This document shows positions 29,215-38,999 of a DNA stretch of 64,000 nt, piece by piece (position 1 is the first letter of the stretch; each line of letters begins with the position of its first letter). A model generated the notes under the pieces. It was not told the DNA's origin. It was given only the letters and a program-made list of their open reading frames with translations, and did not search any database. The position numbers were made by a program, and so were the translations under genes. This stretch comes from Actinomycetes bacterium (GTDB lineage: Bacteria > Actinomycetota > Acidimicrobiia > Acidimicrobiales > JAMCPL01): NCBI GenBank assembly GCA_021846515.1, contig JAJZWU010000011.1, positions 1-64,000 on the forward strand. The letters run 5' to 3'.

Positions 29215-31101
29215 CTATTCTGGAGAGATTGGGAATGGAAGTGGAATATGCAAAATGGCGTTACGATCGCTTGGCATGCCACGTCCAGCCAAATCCAATG
29301 TATGAATATCGTGATGCCATGAGTTGGCGGACAGTTCCCTGGATAATCCTGCAAGTACCATCGGATCATCCAAGCTGTCCGCCCCGGGATCTACCACGCC
29401 GTCATGATCAAACACCGTAGAATAGACAATCAGCTGGCCACTCTTGAAATTAATTGCCAACTCGATAACGCGACCCTGCTGTGGCCAGTCAATCAACGAT
29501 GAAGTAGTAATCTCCCAGATCCCATAGTTCGCTCCCGGTAGTTGCAGCAATTTAATTCTATGGCGATGTGTATGGCCGTTCAACCACAAAACTATATTTG
29601 GAAAGCGCGCGAGAAGGGCACCGAGATCGTCGGAGAGCACGCGACCCTTGTTGTCGCGGAGGTTGGCTGCATCACCTTCAGCAGAACTGAGGTTGGCCTC
29701 CGGCAAGATACTTTTTTGGTCACCAACTCCGGCAATATATTTGCCACCAGTATATCCGTTTACGAGTGTATCGAACGGGTGATGGCTGCACAAGACAAAC
29801 AGGCGATCCCCATTGCCGGTAACCTTTGCATGCCCTGCACTATCCAGAATACGGCCATGCCCTGCGACCAGCTCGTCGTTAAGCCATGAAAGTTGCTCGC
29901 GGTCAAGCGACCCCTGCCAACCGCCCGACCGGTTGACGGTATCGAGCACCAGAAAGCGTACTATGCCAACATCAAATGCATAATAAGAATGAGGTGCTGC
30001 AGAGGGTGCCACAGAAGGAATTGGCAACGGATAGAAGGGGGACGGCACCTGAGAGAGTGACGACACGACCTTCCACTCTGCCTCTCCAATAAGATGCCGG
30101 TCAGGGTCGGATGTAACCTTTTTCCAGGGACCACCAGCCAGGGCAGAAGAGACATCCGGGGGATCCACGTCGTGATTGGTCAGTAGCGCACCTATATCCA
30201 CCCCCTCTGCCCACCCGGTATATTTACGGCTGCTCACAGCCTGCCTCCTCAACAAATCGTCGTGCGGCACCGTCCCTGCCAGCATTACATCATGATTGCC
30301 CGCCACCGTATAGCAGGGCATACCCAACCCTTCCGAAGCGAACGGCCTACGGCAGGCTTCAAGCAACTCGGGAACATCCGGGAATCCGTACCGATCATGA
30401 GGTATGTCTGCGCGTGTAGGGATCGGGGGAGTTGCAGGTATTGCCTGAGGTGCAGGCTGCCAGTAATGCTCATCATAAAACTCTTCGCTGCCGACACCCT
30501 CGTAACGGGAATAATCCCCCGAATCGGGAGTAACGGCCACTCCACCTTTCAGTACGTCCATGTACCATTTCAATTCGTTGTACTGAGAATTGTCTATTGC
30601 ATCACCGGTGACCATTACAAAAGAGACCGGGCATGCGGTCACTGGCCCATGGGTCATCTTCCCAGCCTTCCTGACCATAGCCTCCAGCACTTGAACGGTG
30701 AGCATGTCCTGGGGGCGATAAGTTCCGACATTACCAAGCAGGTCGAATAGGGGAGAGTCGGAATCACCCAACCTATCAAGAAATTCTGCTCTGGCTGGGC
30801 TCTGAACATCAGTGACATGCAAATCGGTCAAATGAATAAACGCCAGCAAAGGCATGACTCTGGACGTCTTGCCTGCCAGCGTTGTGGCGCCCTTCACCGG
30901 TCCTCCGGGATGTTCCGGGCGTTTACGATGCACCATATAATCATCACCCGGCCCGCGCACTACTTTCCTGTAGATACCGGATTCGCTAGGAGCAGGAACC
31001 AGGGTGTAATCCAGAGTTGTATCGTCCTTGTCTACATTGCGTTCCTCGCTATACATAGTTCGCTTCGGTACTGTTCTCTTTCTCCTCTGCTCTCTGCTCA
31101 T
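29215..31101 (-). CDS. Calcineurin-like metallophosphoesterase, PPA1498-like
   Basis: The 628-residue protein carries the dispersed metal motifs of the superfamily: FIHLTDLHVTD, VMVTGDAIDN, YTVAGNHDVM, LCSHHPFD and WLNGHTHRHRI. The long spacers between motifs resemble the actinobacterial family typified by P. acnes PPA1498. No signal peptide or Tat motif is clear at the N-terminus, which is instead basic and polar (MSREQRRKRTVPKR). It lies 121 bp after the ABC importer operon on the same strand, so it may process the imported compound, for example by releasing phosphate from an organophosphate. Substrate unknown. Confidence 0.82.
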   Translation of the reverse strand: MSREQRRKRTVPKRTMYSEERNVDKDDTTLDYTLVPAPSESGIYRKVVRGPGDDYMVHRKRPEHPGGPVKGATTLAGKTSRVMPLLAFIHLTDLHVTDVQSPARAEFLDRLGDSDSPLFDLLGNVGTYRPQDMLTVQVLEAMVRKAGKMTHGPVTACPVSFVMVTGDAIDNSQYNELKWYMDVLKGGVAVTPDSGDYSRYEGVGSEEFYDEHYWQPAPQAIPATPPIPTRADIPHDRYGFPDVPELLEACRRPFASEGLGMPCYTVAGNHDVMLAGTVPHDDLLRRQAVSSRKYTGWAEGVDIGALLTNHDVDPPDVSSALAGGPWKKVTSDPDRHLIGEAEWKVVSSLSQVPSPFYPLPIPSVAPSAAPHSYYAFDVGIVRFLVLDTVNRSGGWQGSLDREQLSWLNDELVAGHGRILDSAGHAKVTGNGDRLFVLCSHHPFDTLVNGYTGGKYIAGVGDQKSILPEANLSSAEGDAANLRDNKGRVLSDDLGALLARFPNIVLWLNGHTHRHRIKLLQLPGANYGIWEITTSSLIDWPQQGRVIELAINFKSGQLIVYSTVFDHDGVVDPGADSLDDPMVLAGLSRELSANSWHHDIHTLDLAGRGMPSDRNAILHIPLPFPISPE

Positions 31102-31222
31102 ATCTCTCCTGTCTCTTCCTCTTCAGCACGCCTGGTTCCAGCCTCACAACTTACGGTTCGGGACATGGTGGCGGTTAGTACTTCCCGATAGCCACTTCCT
31201 TCGGCCACCGCAATCCGCACCC

Positions 31223-32383
31223 TTAACCGGTCAATTCGCCAATCCTAGTAGGCTCTTCATCGTGTACTCCTGTCGCCGTAATAAACAGTGGCGCTCCACC
31301 AAGCACAATCCTTACCGGCTCTCCGGGAACTGCCCAGCCTGCATCAGCCGCCGGTATTGTTGCAAATATCTCATCTCCATACCCAGGAACTGCCACTCCC
31401 ACTCTCAGCAACGCTCCAAAAAACATCCTACTTGCCACACGGGCATCACCGGCCGGATCCTGCACCACACTCAACGATTCAGGTCTTACCAATACATCCA
31501 CGCATGCGCCGGTAGGCCAGTTCCTCCCATCTGCCACCAGGGCATCAAGGCCGGTTAAATTTATCCTCCCATCAAGAACCCTTACCGATCCTTTGCCGGT
31601 AATCACACCGCTCAGACGATTTACCGAGCCTACAAAAGATGCCACGAAAGCGTTGATCGGCTCGTAGTATATTTGAAAAGGTGTACCAACCTGCTCAAGC
31701 CGGCCGTCTCTCATCACTGCCACCCTGTCCGATACAGATAGAGCCTCTTGCTGGTCGTGGGTAACAAATACGGTGGTGGTGCCTATCTCCAGTTGGACGC
31801 GCCGGATCTCATCACGCAACCTCGCCCTTACGGCTGCATCCAGTGCAGAAAGGGGCTCATCAAGAAGCAGCACCCTTGGCTCTATTGCCAGCGCTCTTGC
31901 CAGTGCTACACGTTGCTGCTGGCCGCCGGAGAGCTGATGCGGGTAACGCTTCGCTTCACGAGACAGCCCAACAAGCTCAAGCAGCACACCTGCACGCCTC
32001 CGGCGCTCCGTGGAACCTACTTTCCGTATACGTAGACCGAAAGCGACGTTATCCAGCGCTGTCATGTTTGGAAACAAACTATAGGCCTGAAACACCATAC
32101 CCATATCCCTACGATTGGCAGGCAGGTGGGTGACATCCCTCCCATCAACCAGTATAAATCCCCTATCTACAGTTTCCAGCCCAGCCAGCGCACGCAATAC
32201 AGTGGTCTTGCCGCTGCCCGACGGTCCCAGTAAAGTAATCAACTCGCCAGGTTCCACTTTAAGTGAGAATTCATCCAATGCATTTACCTGCCCGAATTGC
32301 CTGTGCAGGTTGAGCATCTCAACACTGACCCTGCTCTGATCATCCTTTACCATCTGATCGCCTTTTGGCCCGCCAACCCGCAC
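31223..32383 (-). CDS. ABC transporter ATP-binding protein (iron/thiamine/spermidine type)
   Basis: Of 386 residues, the ABC domain covers about 18-245: Walker A GPSGSGKTT, signature LSGGQQQRVALARALAI, Walker B VLLLDEPLSALD, switch VTHDQQEA. A TOBE domain follows, with VLVRPESLSV. It resembles PotA/FbpC/PhnT-type ATPases. The GTG at 32383 has a strong SD (GGGAGGT) and lies 5 bp after the permease stop; the ATG at 32353 is an alternative. Last of the four importer genes before the metallophosphoesterase. Confidence 0.9.
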   Translation of the reverse strand: MRVGGPKGDQMVKDDQSRVSVEMLNLHRQFGQVNALDEFSLKVEPGELITLLGPSGSGKTTVLRALAGLETVDRGFILVDGRDVTHLPANRRDMGMVFQAYSLFPNMTALDNVAFGLRIRKVGSTERRRRAGVLLELVGLSREAKRYPHQLSGGQQQRVALARALAIEPRVLLLDEPLSALDAAVRARLRDEIRRVQLEIGTTTVFVTHDQQEALSVSDRVAVMRDGRLEQVGTPFQIYYEPINAFVASFVGSVNRLSGVITGKGSVRVLDGRINLTGLDALVADGRNWPTGACVDVLVRPESLSVVQDPAGDARVASRMFFGALLRVGVAVPGYGDEIFATIPAADAGWAVPGEPVRIVLGGAPLFITATGVHDEEPTRIGELTG

Positions 32384-32388
32384 TACAC

Positions 32389-33294
32389 CTACCTCCCCCC
32401 TTCTTCATCCGCCACCCTATCGCCTCCTCCCCAGCGAATATATGCCACCACTGCAAATACTCCTAACACGATTGTTAGCCCACCAAGAGATACAACCGAA
32501 AGCGCAATAGCTTCGGTTGCATGCACCTCTCCGACCGTCTCCAACCATACAGGGAACGTGTTGAACGACAGTAGGCTTGCCATTACATACTCGCCAAGCA
32601 CCAGAGCAAAGGTCATAAAGGCGGCGCCAAGCAAGGAACCCTTGAGATTGGGAAGCAGTATATCGTAAACAATACGCAACCATCCACTGCCGACTGATCG
32701 GCCGGCATCTACCAACGTACGGAGACCCAATGAGCGTACCCCGCTGTCTACAATCCTGTAAGCGTAGGGCATAGCCAATACTGCGTACTCCAGCATCAGT
32801 ATCACTGGAGTATAGATAATGAACCCAGGCAGGAAGTGCATGCTGCCCGATACTCCCAGCACGAGCACTACGACAGGTACCACGATCGGCAAGAGAGTAA
32901 TCGTATCGACAAACGATTTCCACCTTGGAGCATGCAGGTTTACCCAGAGGGAAGTTCCCAGAGTGAGTAGAAGTTCAATAAGAACAGTACCGATACCCAC
33001 CTCTACCGAAAGGGAAAGCGACGACCAGAACTGCGAGGATTTGAAGGCGCTGGTATAGCCCGACAGTGAAAGGCTGTTGTGCGTACCCTCAAAACTGAAG
33101 CGCGCAGAAGCCAGCAATGGCACTATGAAGTAGGCTGCCACAATGCCCAGTATTAGCCTACGATACCACCGGCCACGCCCGGTAACTATTTTTCGGTACC
33201 TCACCGGAGTTTCTCGGTCGTTACCGTAATCACTAATCTCGCCTGCCGTGGAAGTGGCAGTACGGGTACCATAAGCACCGGTCAATACATCCAA
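32389..33294 (-). CDS. ABC transporter permease (PotC/ThiP-like half)
   Basis: A 301-residue membrane protein: about 40 polar N-terminal residues, then helices beginning LILGIVAAYFIVPLLASARF. It has a degenerate EAA-type loop (TLVDAGRSVGSGWLRIVYDI) typical of the iron/thiamine/spermidine importer class. It overlaps the other permease gene by 13 bp and forms the heterodimeric channel with it. Confidence 0.87.
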   Translation of the reverse strand: MDVLTGAYGTRTATSTAGEISDYGNDRETPVRYRKIVTGRGRWYRRLILGIVAAYFIVPLLASARFSFEGTHNSLSLSGYTSAFKSSQFWSSLSLSVEVGIGTVLIELLLTLGTSLWVNLHAPRWKSFVDTITLLPIVVPVVVLVLGVSGSMHFLPGFIIYTPVILMLEYAVLAMPYAYRIVDSGVRSLGLRTLVDAGRSVGSGWLRIVYDILLPNLKGSLLGAAFMTFALVLGEYVMASLLSFNTFPVWLETVGEVHATEAIALSVVSLGGLTIVLGVFAVVAYIRWGGGDRVADEEGGR

Positions 33295-34175
33295 CGTGAT
33301 CTCCTGCGTTGAGCAAAGCCATAAAATATCGCCACAACGACAACCAGCACTACCATTTCCAAGCCAAGCGCATCACCCAAATGGGTTTGATTGGCTATCA
33401 CATTGCCTGACACAAAATTGCCTATCTGTATTGGGACAAGAGGTATTACACCACCGGCAATTGCGGATGCAGTCGCATAAGCAGCAAACGCATCGGCAAA
33501 CAATACAAGCGTGCCTGACAAAATAGTCGGAGCCAGAAGCGGCAACCCGACAAAGCGCCAGTAGTGATGACGCTTACCACCCAAGTTCTCGGTAGATTCC
33601 GACCATTCACGACGCATTCCCTCCACAGCCGGCAGCATTACCAACACCATCATGGGTATGAGAAAGTACTGGTACACAATGACCAGGCCGCTGATAGAAT
33701 ATAGACTGAAACCATGCACATAAGGATTGAACCCCAGGCCTGCCAGTAGCTTGGTTGCTATCCCGAAATTACCCAAAGTTGCAATAAACGCAAACGCCAG
33801 TGGTACCCCTCCTGTGTTGGCAAGAACGGCAGACATACTGCTTGACACCCGCCGCAAGAAACGGCTGGAAGATGAGACTATCGCCACCACTACCAGTAAC
33901 CCTATGAAGGATGCGATTGCTGCAGCTACCGCGGAAAGCTCCACACTGACCACAAGAGAGTGTAGGTAGGTTCCATGAAGCGCCGCGTGGAGATTTGACA
34001 GGCTGAAGTGACCACCATTGGATCGTAAGGAATTAAACAGTACGCCAGAAGCCGGCAGGAGAAAGAAGAGCGCCATGTAACCCAAGAGCGGGACCAAACC
34101 AATCACCGGATGCTGCCACCACCTTTTTATCCCTGGCACGCTCACACCGGCTACTCCATCACTCTCACTGGCCAC
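33282..34175 (-). CDS. ABC transporter permease (PotB/ThiP-like half)
   Basis: A 297-residue protein with six or so helices (GLVPLLGYMALFFLLPASGV at the first) and a loop EWSESTENLGGKRHHYWRFV replacing the EAA motif. The start is GTG, 36 bp after the binding-protein stop. It pairs with the downstream permease; the order (binding protein, permease, permease, ATPase) is standard for PotABCD/FbpABC-type importers. Confidence 0.87.
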   Translation of the reverse strand: MASESDGVAGVSVPGIKRWWQHPVIGLVPLLGYMALFFLLPASGVLFNSLRSNGGHFSLSNLHAALHGTYLHSLVVSVELSAVAAAIASFIGLLVVVAIVSSSSRFLRRVSSSMSAVLANTGGVPLAFAFIATLGNFGIATKLLAGLGFNPYVHGFSLYSISGLVIVYQYFLIPMMVLVMLPAVEGMRREWSESTENLGGKRHHYWRFVGLPLLAPTILSGTLVLFADAFAAYATASAIAGGVIPLVPIQIGNFVSGNVIANQTHLGDALGLEMVVLVVVVAIFYGFAQRRRSRWMY

Positions 34176-34211
34176 ACCTCTGATAGATTACTCACTCCGC
34201 TTACAGATGAC

Positions 34212-35417
34212 TCACACCGACGGCCATTGGGAAACAATCACCTGCTGAGCCTTGGCAAGCTGGCTTTGAGATGGAAAGGAGGGCGTGCCTTCGACAGCCG
34301 GTATGGCAGAAAGCGCCTGCCTGTCCACAGTACCATTCTTGACCATGGAAGACAGTTCCACCGGCATTGCATACCCCTCCAGCCATCCATTCTGGCCGGC
34401 AGGTGAAAACAGATATTCTTCCCATAACCGAGCCGCAGCCGGGTCTGGTGCATACTTGGATATTGCCTGGACATAGTAAGAAGCGTAGTGCCCGGATGCA
34501 GGCACAAACACCTTCCAGTTCACCCTGCCCTTAAGCGCAGCAGCATACTGTGCCTCCAGATACGTCCAGTCGATTGTCACGCGGCACTGGCCGCTCTCGA
34601 TGCTTGAAGGAGATGCCCCAGTCGGTACAAAGTTACCCGCCGCTGCGAGCTTTTTGAAGTACTGGATACCTGGTTCTATGTTGTTAAAAGATCCTCCATT
34701 TGCCAGAGCAGCAGCAAATACTCCGGCAAAAGCGGCACCGGAACTCTCAGGATTGCCGTCAAGGCAAACCGACCCCTTGTACTGCGGAGCCAGCAGAGAA
34801 TTAAAGGAGGTTGGAGCGTTATGGAATATCCCCGCGTCATAGCCTATGGAGATATAACCTCCATAGTCGTACCACCAGTAACCAGATGCCGACTTCTGAT
34901 CTGCCGGTATGTCCGACCAGGTAGCCACCTCATACGGAGCAAAGAGACCCTCGGACGTACCCTGCAGAGCAAATGAAGGTCCCACGTCCACAACATCGGG
35001 AGCTCTTCCGCTTCCCTTCTGAGACCTGAGAGCGGCAAGTTCCTCGCCACTGGAACCGTTGGGGTTCTCGCTGTTCACTGATATACCGTATTTATCCTCA
35101 AAGCTCTTAATAATAGAGCCGTAGTTGGCCCAATCCGGAGGGAGCGCTATAACATTCAAGTGCCCTTCAGCTTTGGCGGCCTTAACCAGTGCAGTCATCC
35201 CACCACATGAAGAGGCTGAAGTTGCCTTGGCCCAGCACGCGCCGGCTGTCGACGTATTTGCGGTCGTCTCGGTAGACGAACTACAGGCAGCAAGCATACC
35301 ACCGATAGCCAGTACGGCAAGCACCGCCATGGCTCGAGAATACAGTTGCTTACGGGAGAGCAGTTGTTTGATTGCCACCTGCCTGATTGCCATTACTATC
35401 TCTTGCTTGGTTACCAT
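34212..35417 (-). CDS. ABC transporter substrate-binding lipoprotein (spermidine/thiamine/phosphonate/iron type)
   Basis: A 401-residue protein with a signal peptide (about 25-46) and lipobox MLAAC followed by a Ser/Thr linker. The core LNVIALPPDWANYGSIIKSF, then APDVVDVGP, LEAQYAAALKG and SPAGQNGWLEGYAMPVELSS fit type-II binding proteins of the Fe3+/thiamine/spermidine/aminoethylphosphonate group. SD GAAAGGAAGG precedes the ATG. First gene of the importer; a metallophosphoesterase follows the operon, so a phosphorylated ligand is worth considering. I cannot assign the substrate. Confidence 0.82.
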   Translation of the reverse strand: MVTKQEIVMAIRQVAIKQLLSRKQLYSRAMAVLAVLAIGGMLAACSSSTETTANTSTAGACWAKATSASSCGGMTALVKAAKAEGHLNVIALPPDWANYGSIIKSFEDKYGISVNSENPNGSSGEELAALRSQKGSGRAPDVVDVGPSFALQGTSEGLFAPYEVATWSDIPADQKSASGYWWYDYGGYISIGYDAGIFHNAPTSFNSLLAPQYKGSVCLDGNPESSGAAFAGVFAAALANGGSFNNIEPGIQYFKKLAAAGNFVPTGASPSSIESGQCRVTIDWTYLEAQYAAALKGRVNWKVFVPASGHYASYYVQAISKYAPDPAAARLWEEYLFSPAGQNGWLEGYAMPVELSSMVKNGTVDRQALSAIPAVEGTPSFPSQSQLAKAQQVIVSQWPSV

Positions 35418-35690
35418 TATCTACCTTCCTTTCCTGCTATTTCTGCACCGTACGCGTTTCACATTAGAAGATCAGATTTACATGCAGGTAAACAACTGAT
35501 GAACCGGCGATGACATTTAAGTTAATTCTTTCTTTAAGTCTGGATGGAAAGTGGGTGATCGTTGACCTAAATGTAATCCACAATTCGCTCTCTTGACACC
35601 TTATGTTTCCTGGATGGTCACCTTTGCCCGTTAGTGTCAGTAGCGTACAGACAGAAAAAGTAAAAACAAGTTATATCGGAGGTAAGAATT

Positions 35691-37340
35691 ATGCAGGATA
35701 AGCTGAAGGAGACAGTCTGCAGGTACAAGAGATTTACTCTTGGCACGATAATAATAGTCATGATATTGATATTCGTCCCATCCATAAATAGAACAAACAT
35801 AGAAAACCCTGCCTCATCTTTGAGCAGTGCAGGGTTGCCGTATAAGCCTCCCGGAGAAGGACTGACCGGTACGACAGCAGGAGGGTATCTCTGCCGGCCT
35901 GGGTTAAGGCAGGTTCCCTGGTCACAGTATGCTCCCTACTGCGTACCGAAGTGGAGCGGGAACAACGGAGGTGCCACCGCCCCAGGAGTGACCGGGAGTA
36001 CTGTTACGGTTACAGTGGATATAGCCGACAACGGTGGATTATGCACGTATCTGGACAAGGCTGGAAGTAAGTCGACTGCATCTACCGCTGTATTCAAAAA
36101 AAATATGAATACTTACGTGGCGCTATTTAACAAGGACTTCGAACTATGGGGAAGGAAAGTAGTTATAAAATATTTTAATGGACAGGGATGCGATATAAAC
36201 GAATTGCTGGGTCAGGATCAATCCCAGGCTGAGGCCGATGCCCAAACAGCGGCATCTCTCGGTGCATTTGCCGACTATTCGGAGGTGGCTTCCACTCCTC
36301 CCTACGATACCGCTCTGGCCAACAATCACATTATTGCAATAGGTGGTGAGTTTATGCCTCATTCCTGGTTTCAGCAGAATGCGCCCTACGAATATTCTTA
36401 CTATCCAAGCTGTACGAAGTTCGTACAGAGCGCATTTGACGTGATAAGCAGGTCGATCTATGGACTTCCAGATATCTATGCAGGCAACAAGGCATACCAG
36501 CATGAACCGGCCAAACTGGGAATAATATACCCAACCGCTCCACTATTCGAGCCGTGTGCCGCAGAGCTAACCGGTTTGCTGCAGCAAGCACATATACCGC
36601 TGGAAGATCAATTCGCCTATTCAATGACTGATCTTGGCAGCATTTACCAAGAGGCTACGGCTGCGATGGCGGGCTTTCACGCCAAAGGAGTCACCGCAGT
36701 AGTCTGCGCATGCGATCCACTTACACCATCATTTCTGGCAGATGCTGCTGCCGCACAGCATTACTTCCCGGAGTGGCTTGTCATGTCTATCAGCGACGAA
36801 ACCGAAGTGAGGGGGATCATGTCATCTGCCGCAGATAAAGCGGAATGGTCGCATGCTCTTACGATGATGGTTCAGCCGGTACCTCCACAGGATCAAGAGT
36901 TTACCGTTGCGTATCAGTTGGCAACCGGACACAAGCTGTCCAGCCCACCCGCCATCGGCGATGCAGGGACACTATATCAAGGACTCCTGCTCCTGTTTGA
37001 TGGGCTCCAGCAGGCAGGACCTGACCTCACTCCGGAGACATTCCAGCGCGGTATATGGTCGTTGCCTCCTTCAGCACAGAATGCTTCAATGGGCGGCTGG
37101 TCATTCAGTCCGGGGCACTATACATCACCATCAAACTTCCAGGTACTTTACTGGTCAAATAGTGCGAGAGGACCGGTAACTCATGAAAAGGGAGCATGGG
37201 TGGCCTGTAATAGCGGAAAGTTCTATTCCATCTACGGAAATACGTCCGCACTGCCGGTAGGTAGGCAGTTGTCCTGTTTCGGTAAGGGAGGCTCTTCCGT
37301 ACCATGGAGCCCACCGGCATCAGCTATTCCCAAAATTTGA
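35691..37340 (+). CDS. Anchored type-1 periplasmic-binding (branched-chain amino acid receptor-like) protein
   Basis: A 549-residue protein with SD CGGAGGTAAG and an N-terminal membrane helix (FTLGTIIIVMILIFVPS, about 15-31) without lipobox. The rest resembles Peripla_BP_6/LivK-like receptors: VTVTVDIADNGG, later PAKLGIIYPTAPLFEPCAAE and AVVCACDPLTPSFLADAAAA. Many Cys (about eight) suggest disulphides outside the membrane. No permease or ATPase is adjacent, so it may be an orphan receptor. It diverges from the ABC importer across 273 bp in which I see no firm promoter. Confidence 0.75.
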   Translation: MQDKLKETVCRYKRFTLGTIIIVMILIFVPSINRTNIENPASSLSSAGLPYKPPGEGLTGTTAGGYLCRPGLRQVPWSQYAPYCVPKWSGNNGGATAPGVTGSTVTVTVDIADNGGLCTYLDKAGSKSTASTAVFKKNMNTYVALFNKDFELWGRKVVIKYFNGQGCDINELLGQDQSQAEADAQTAASLGAFADYSEVASTPPYDTALANNHIIAIGGEFMPHSWFQQNAPYEYSYYPSCTKFVQSAFDVISRSIYGLPDIYAGNKAYQHEPAKLGIIYPTAPLFEPCAAELTGLLQQAHIPLEDQFAYSMTDLGSIYQEATAAMAGFHAKGVTAVVCACDPLTPSFLADAAAAQHYFPEWLVMSISDETEVRGIMSSAADKAEWSHALTMMVQPVPPQDQEFTVAYQLATGHKLSSPPAIGDAGTLYQGLLLLFDGLQQAGPDLTPETFQRGIWSLPPSAQNASMGGWSFSPGHYTSPSNFQVLYWSNSARGPVTHEKGAWVACNSGKFYSIYGNTSALPVGRQLSCFGKGGSSVPWSPPASAIPKI

Positions 37341-37802
37341 TCCGTAGTTCCCGTTCCTACCAGACACCGACCGGACGGTAGTTTCCCCTATGACCATAGT
37401 AGTTCTCCCCATTTGCCGGGCACTTTTTATGCGGCTTCATGACTACGTCTACTATACGCAATTCCCATTTGTCCTCCAAGGGTCGAGTGCAACCAGACGG
37501 TGTTGTAGCGATGCATCCAGGCATTGATGACAACTTTAGCCTCTACATCGTTGCAAACCTACAACAATGTACGAGCTCCCGTTTATTACGCACTTATATA
37601 CAACAGTTTTGACCAACTCTGACTGCCGCTCAGAGCTCTTACCTTATGCCTCTGCATCTATAGTATGTCTTGCGTCGGTCAGACTGATAGCGCTCTACAG
37701 ACATAGGAACATCTCTACTAAAATTACCGTGCATGGCACAAGACACAACCGCTTACCGGTATGTACGTATTCTCTCCCGTAAGACTGCTAAAGTTACCGT
37801 AC
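37341..37802. repeat. Intergenic region with an imperfect direct repeat around two ATGs
   Basis: No gene is supported in these 462 bp. Near the end an imperfect direct repeat of about 31 bp occurs at 37718-37748 and 37788-37819, 70 bp apart, including TTACCGT and GACACAA. Each copy contains an ATG (37733 and 37803); the second is the chosen start of the glycosidase-like gene. The first opens a 63-codon frame overlapping that gene that I regard as non-coding. This may be a duplicated start or operator region. Confidence 0.55.
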
Positions 37803-38984
37803 ATGGGCAAAAGACACAAACATCTACTACCGATAATGGCATTCATCGCTCTTACGCTCACCTCATGCAGCACTACAGTGACACGGAATCACGCTCACAC
37901 TGCAGCCATCAAGAGCTCTCCTAATACCAATAATTCGGCACCAGCCAAGAACTCGACGTCCTCCACTGGCATATCTCCTGTCTCCTCCAACCGCTTCCCT
38001 ACAGGTGGAAGCGCCCTATCTTCACCGTCAATGACTTTCGGAATCATCCCCCCTCAACTTCCCTCACCATCCATGGTGCCAAAAATGCTTAACTATATAA
38101 CCAGTCTGGCAGACGGCCATCGCTTTATAGTCCATCTCTATACTTCTTGGGCGGAATACCCTACTACCCTTCCTTCGCTTAGGAACGAAATATCGTACTA
38201 TGCCGCAAAAGGCATTCAGGTAGACCTGGCACTGCGCTATGTGCCGCCACACGGGCAGGATGGCAATATAAAGGGTTTTGCCGCCTATGTGGCTACCATG
38301 GTGCGTGACTTCGCACACCAACACAATCTAACTATGATCCAAGTCACCAACGAGCCCAACTCCCCATTTAATCAAGAAGCATCCGATGGTGGATACATCC
38401 ATCCAAGGACAGCCCTGGTCGACGGCATCGAAGCAGGCACGGAGGCCAAGGATGCCACTGGCTCTCATGTAGCGCTGGGCTTCAACTGGTTTTATTCCTT
38501 CGGGCAAGCAGCAGATAAACTATGGTGGTCAGGTCTGGGGAAACTCGGGGGAAGCAAGTTTGCTTCGGATGTCAACTGGGTGGGAATGGACATCTATCCA
38601 GGTACATATGTGCCGGCATCCATCACCACCTCGACAGCCGCATCGGTAGTCGCCGCGTCTCTCGGTTATCTGAGAAATCAACTGCTGCCTCTTGCCGGTA
38701 TCAATTCCTCAGTGCCAATTGGTTTCTCTGAAATAGGCTGGGCAACAAAACCGCCGTCAAGACCATACAGTGAACAGGCCACCCTTTTGACAGCCTTCGT
38801 GAAAGGTGCATGCTCCGTGCAGAGCACCTACAATGTCAGATTTCTGCAGTGGTTCAAGATGGCTGACAACACAAAGTACAACCCAGCAAGTCCCCTGGCC
38901 ACAGGTATTATGACATCGACGCTCGAACCCAAGCCGGCATATAATTCCTACAAGACTGCCGTCAGCCAGGGCTGCAATGGTTAA
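37803..38984 (+). CDS. Secreted glycoside-hydrolase-like lipoprotein (TIM barrel, clan A-like)
   Basis: From ATG 37803: MGKRHKHLLPIMAFIALTL followed by lipobox LTSC, a Ser/Thr/Asn-rich linker (about 25-75), and a catalytic-looking domain. IQVTNEPNSPF carries an Asn-Glu-Pro acid/base motif and PIGFSEIGWATKP a possible nucleophile Glu, both as in clan GH-A barrels. FRVHLYTSWAEYP-type and VGMDIYPGTY strands agree. The ATG at 37761 would add 14 residues without a signal-like pattern. Likely anchored outside the cell and acting on a polysaccharide; the substrate is unknown. Confidence 0.7.
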   Translation: MGKRHKHLLPIMAFIALTLTSCSTTVTRNHAHTAAIKSSPNTNNSAPAKNSTSSTGISPVSSNRFPTGGSALSSPSMTFGIIPPQLPSPSMVPKMLNYITSLADGHRFIVHLYTSWAEYPTTLPSLRNEISYYAAKGIQVDLALRYVPPHGQDGNIKGFAAYVATMVRDFAHQHNLTMIQVTNEPNSPFNQEASDGGYIHPRTALVDGIEAGTEAKDATGSHVALGFNWFYSFGQAADKLWWSGLGKLGGSKFASDVNWVGMDIYPGTYVPASITTSTAASVVAASLGYLRNQLLPLAGINSSVPIGFSEIGWATKPPSRPYSEQATLLTAFVKGACSVQSTYNVRFLQWFKMADNTKYNPASPLATGIMTSTLEPKPAYNSYKTAVSQGCNG

Positions 38985-38999
38985 TACTCGGGCCGGTGT

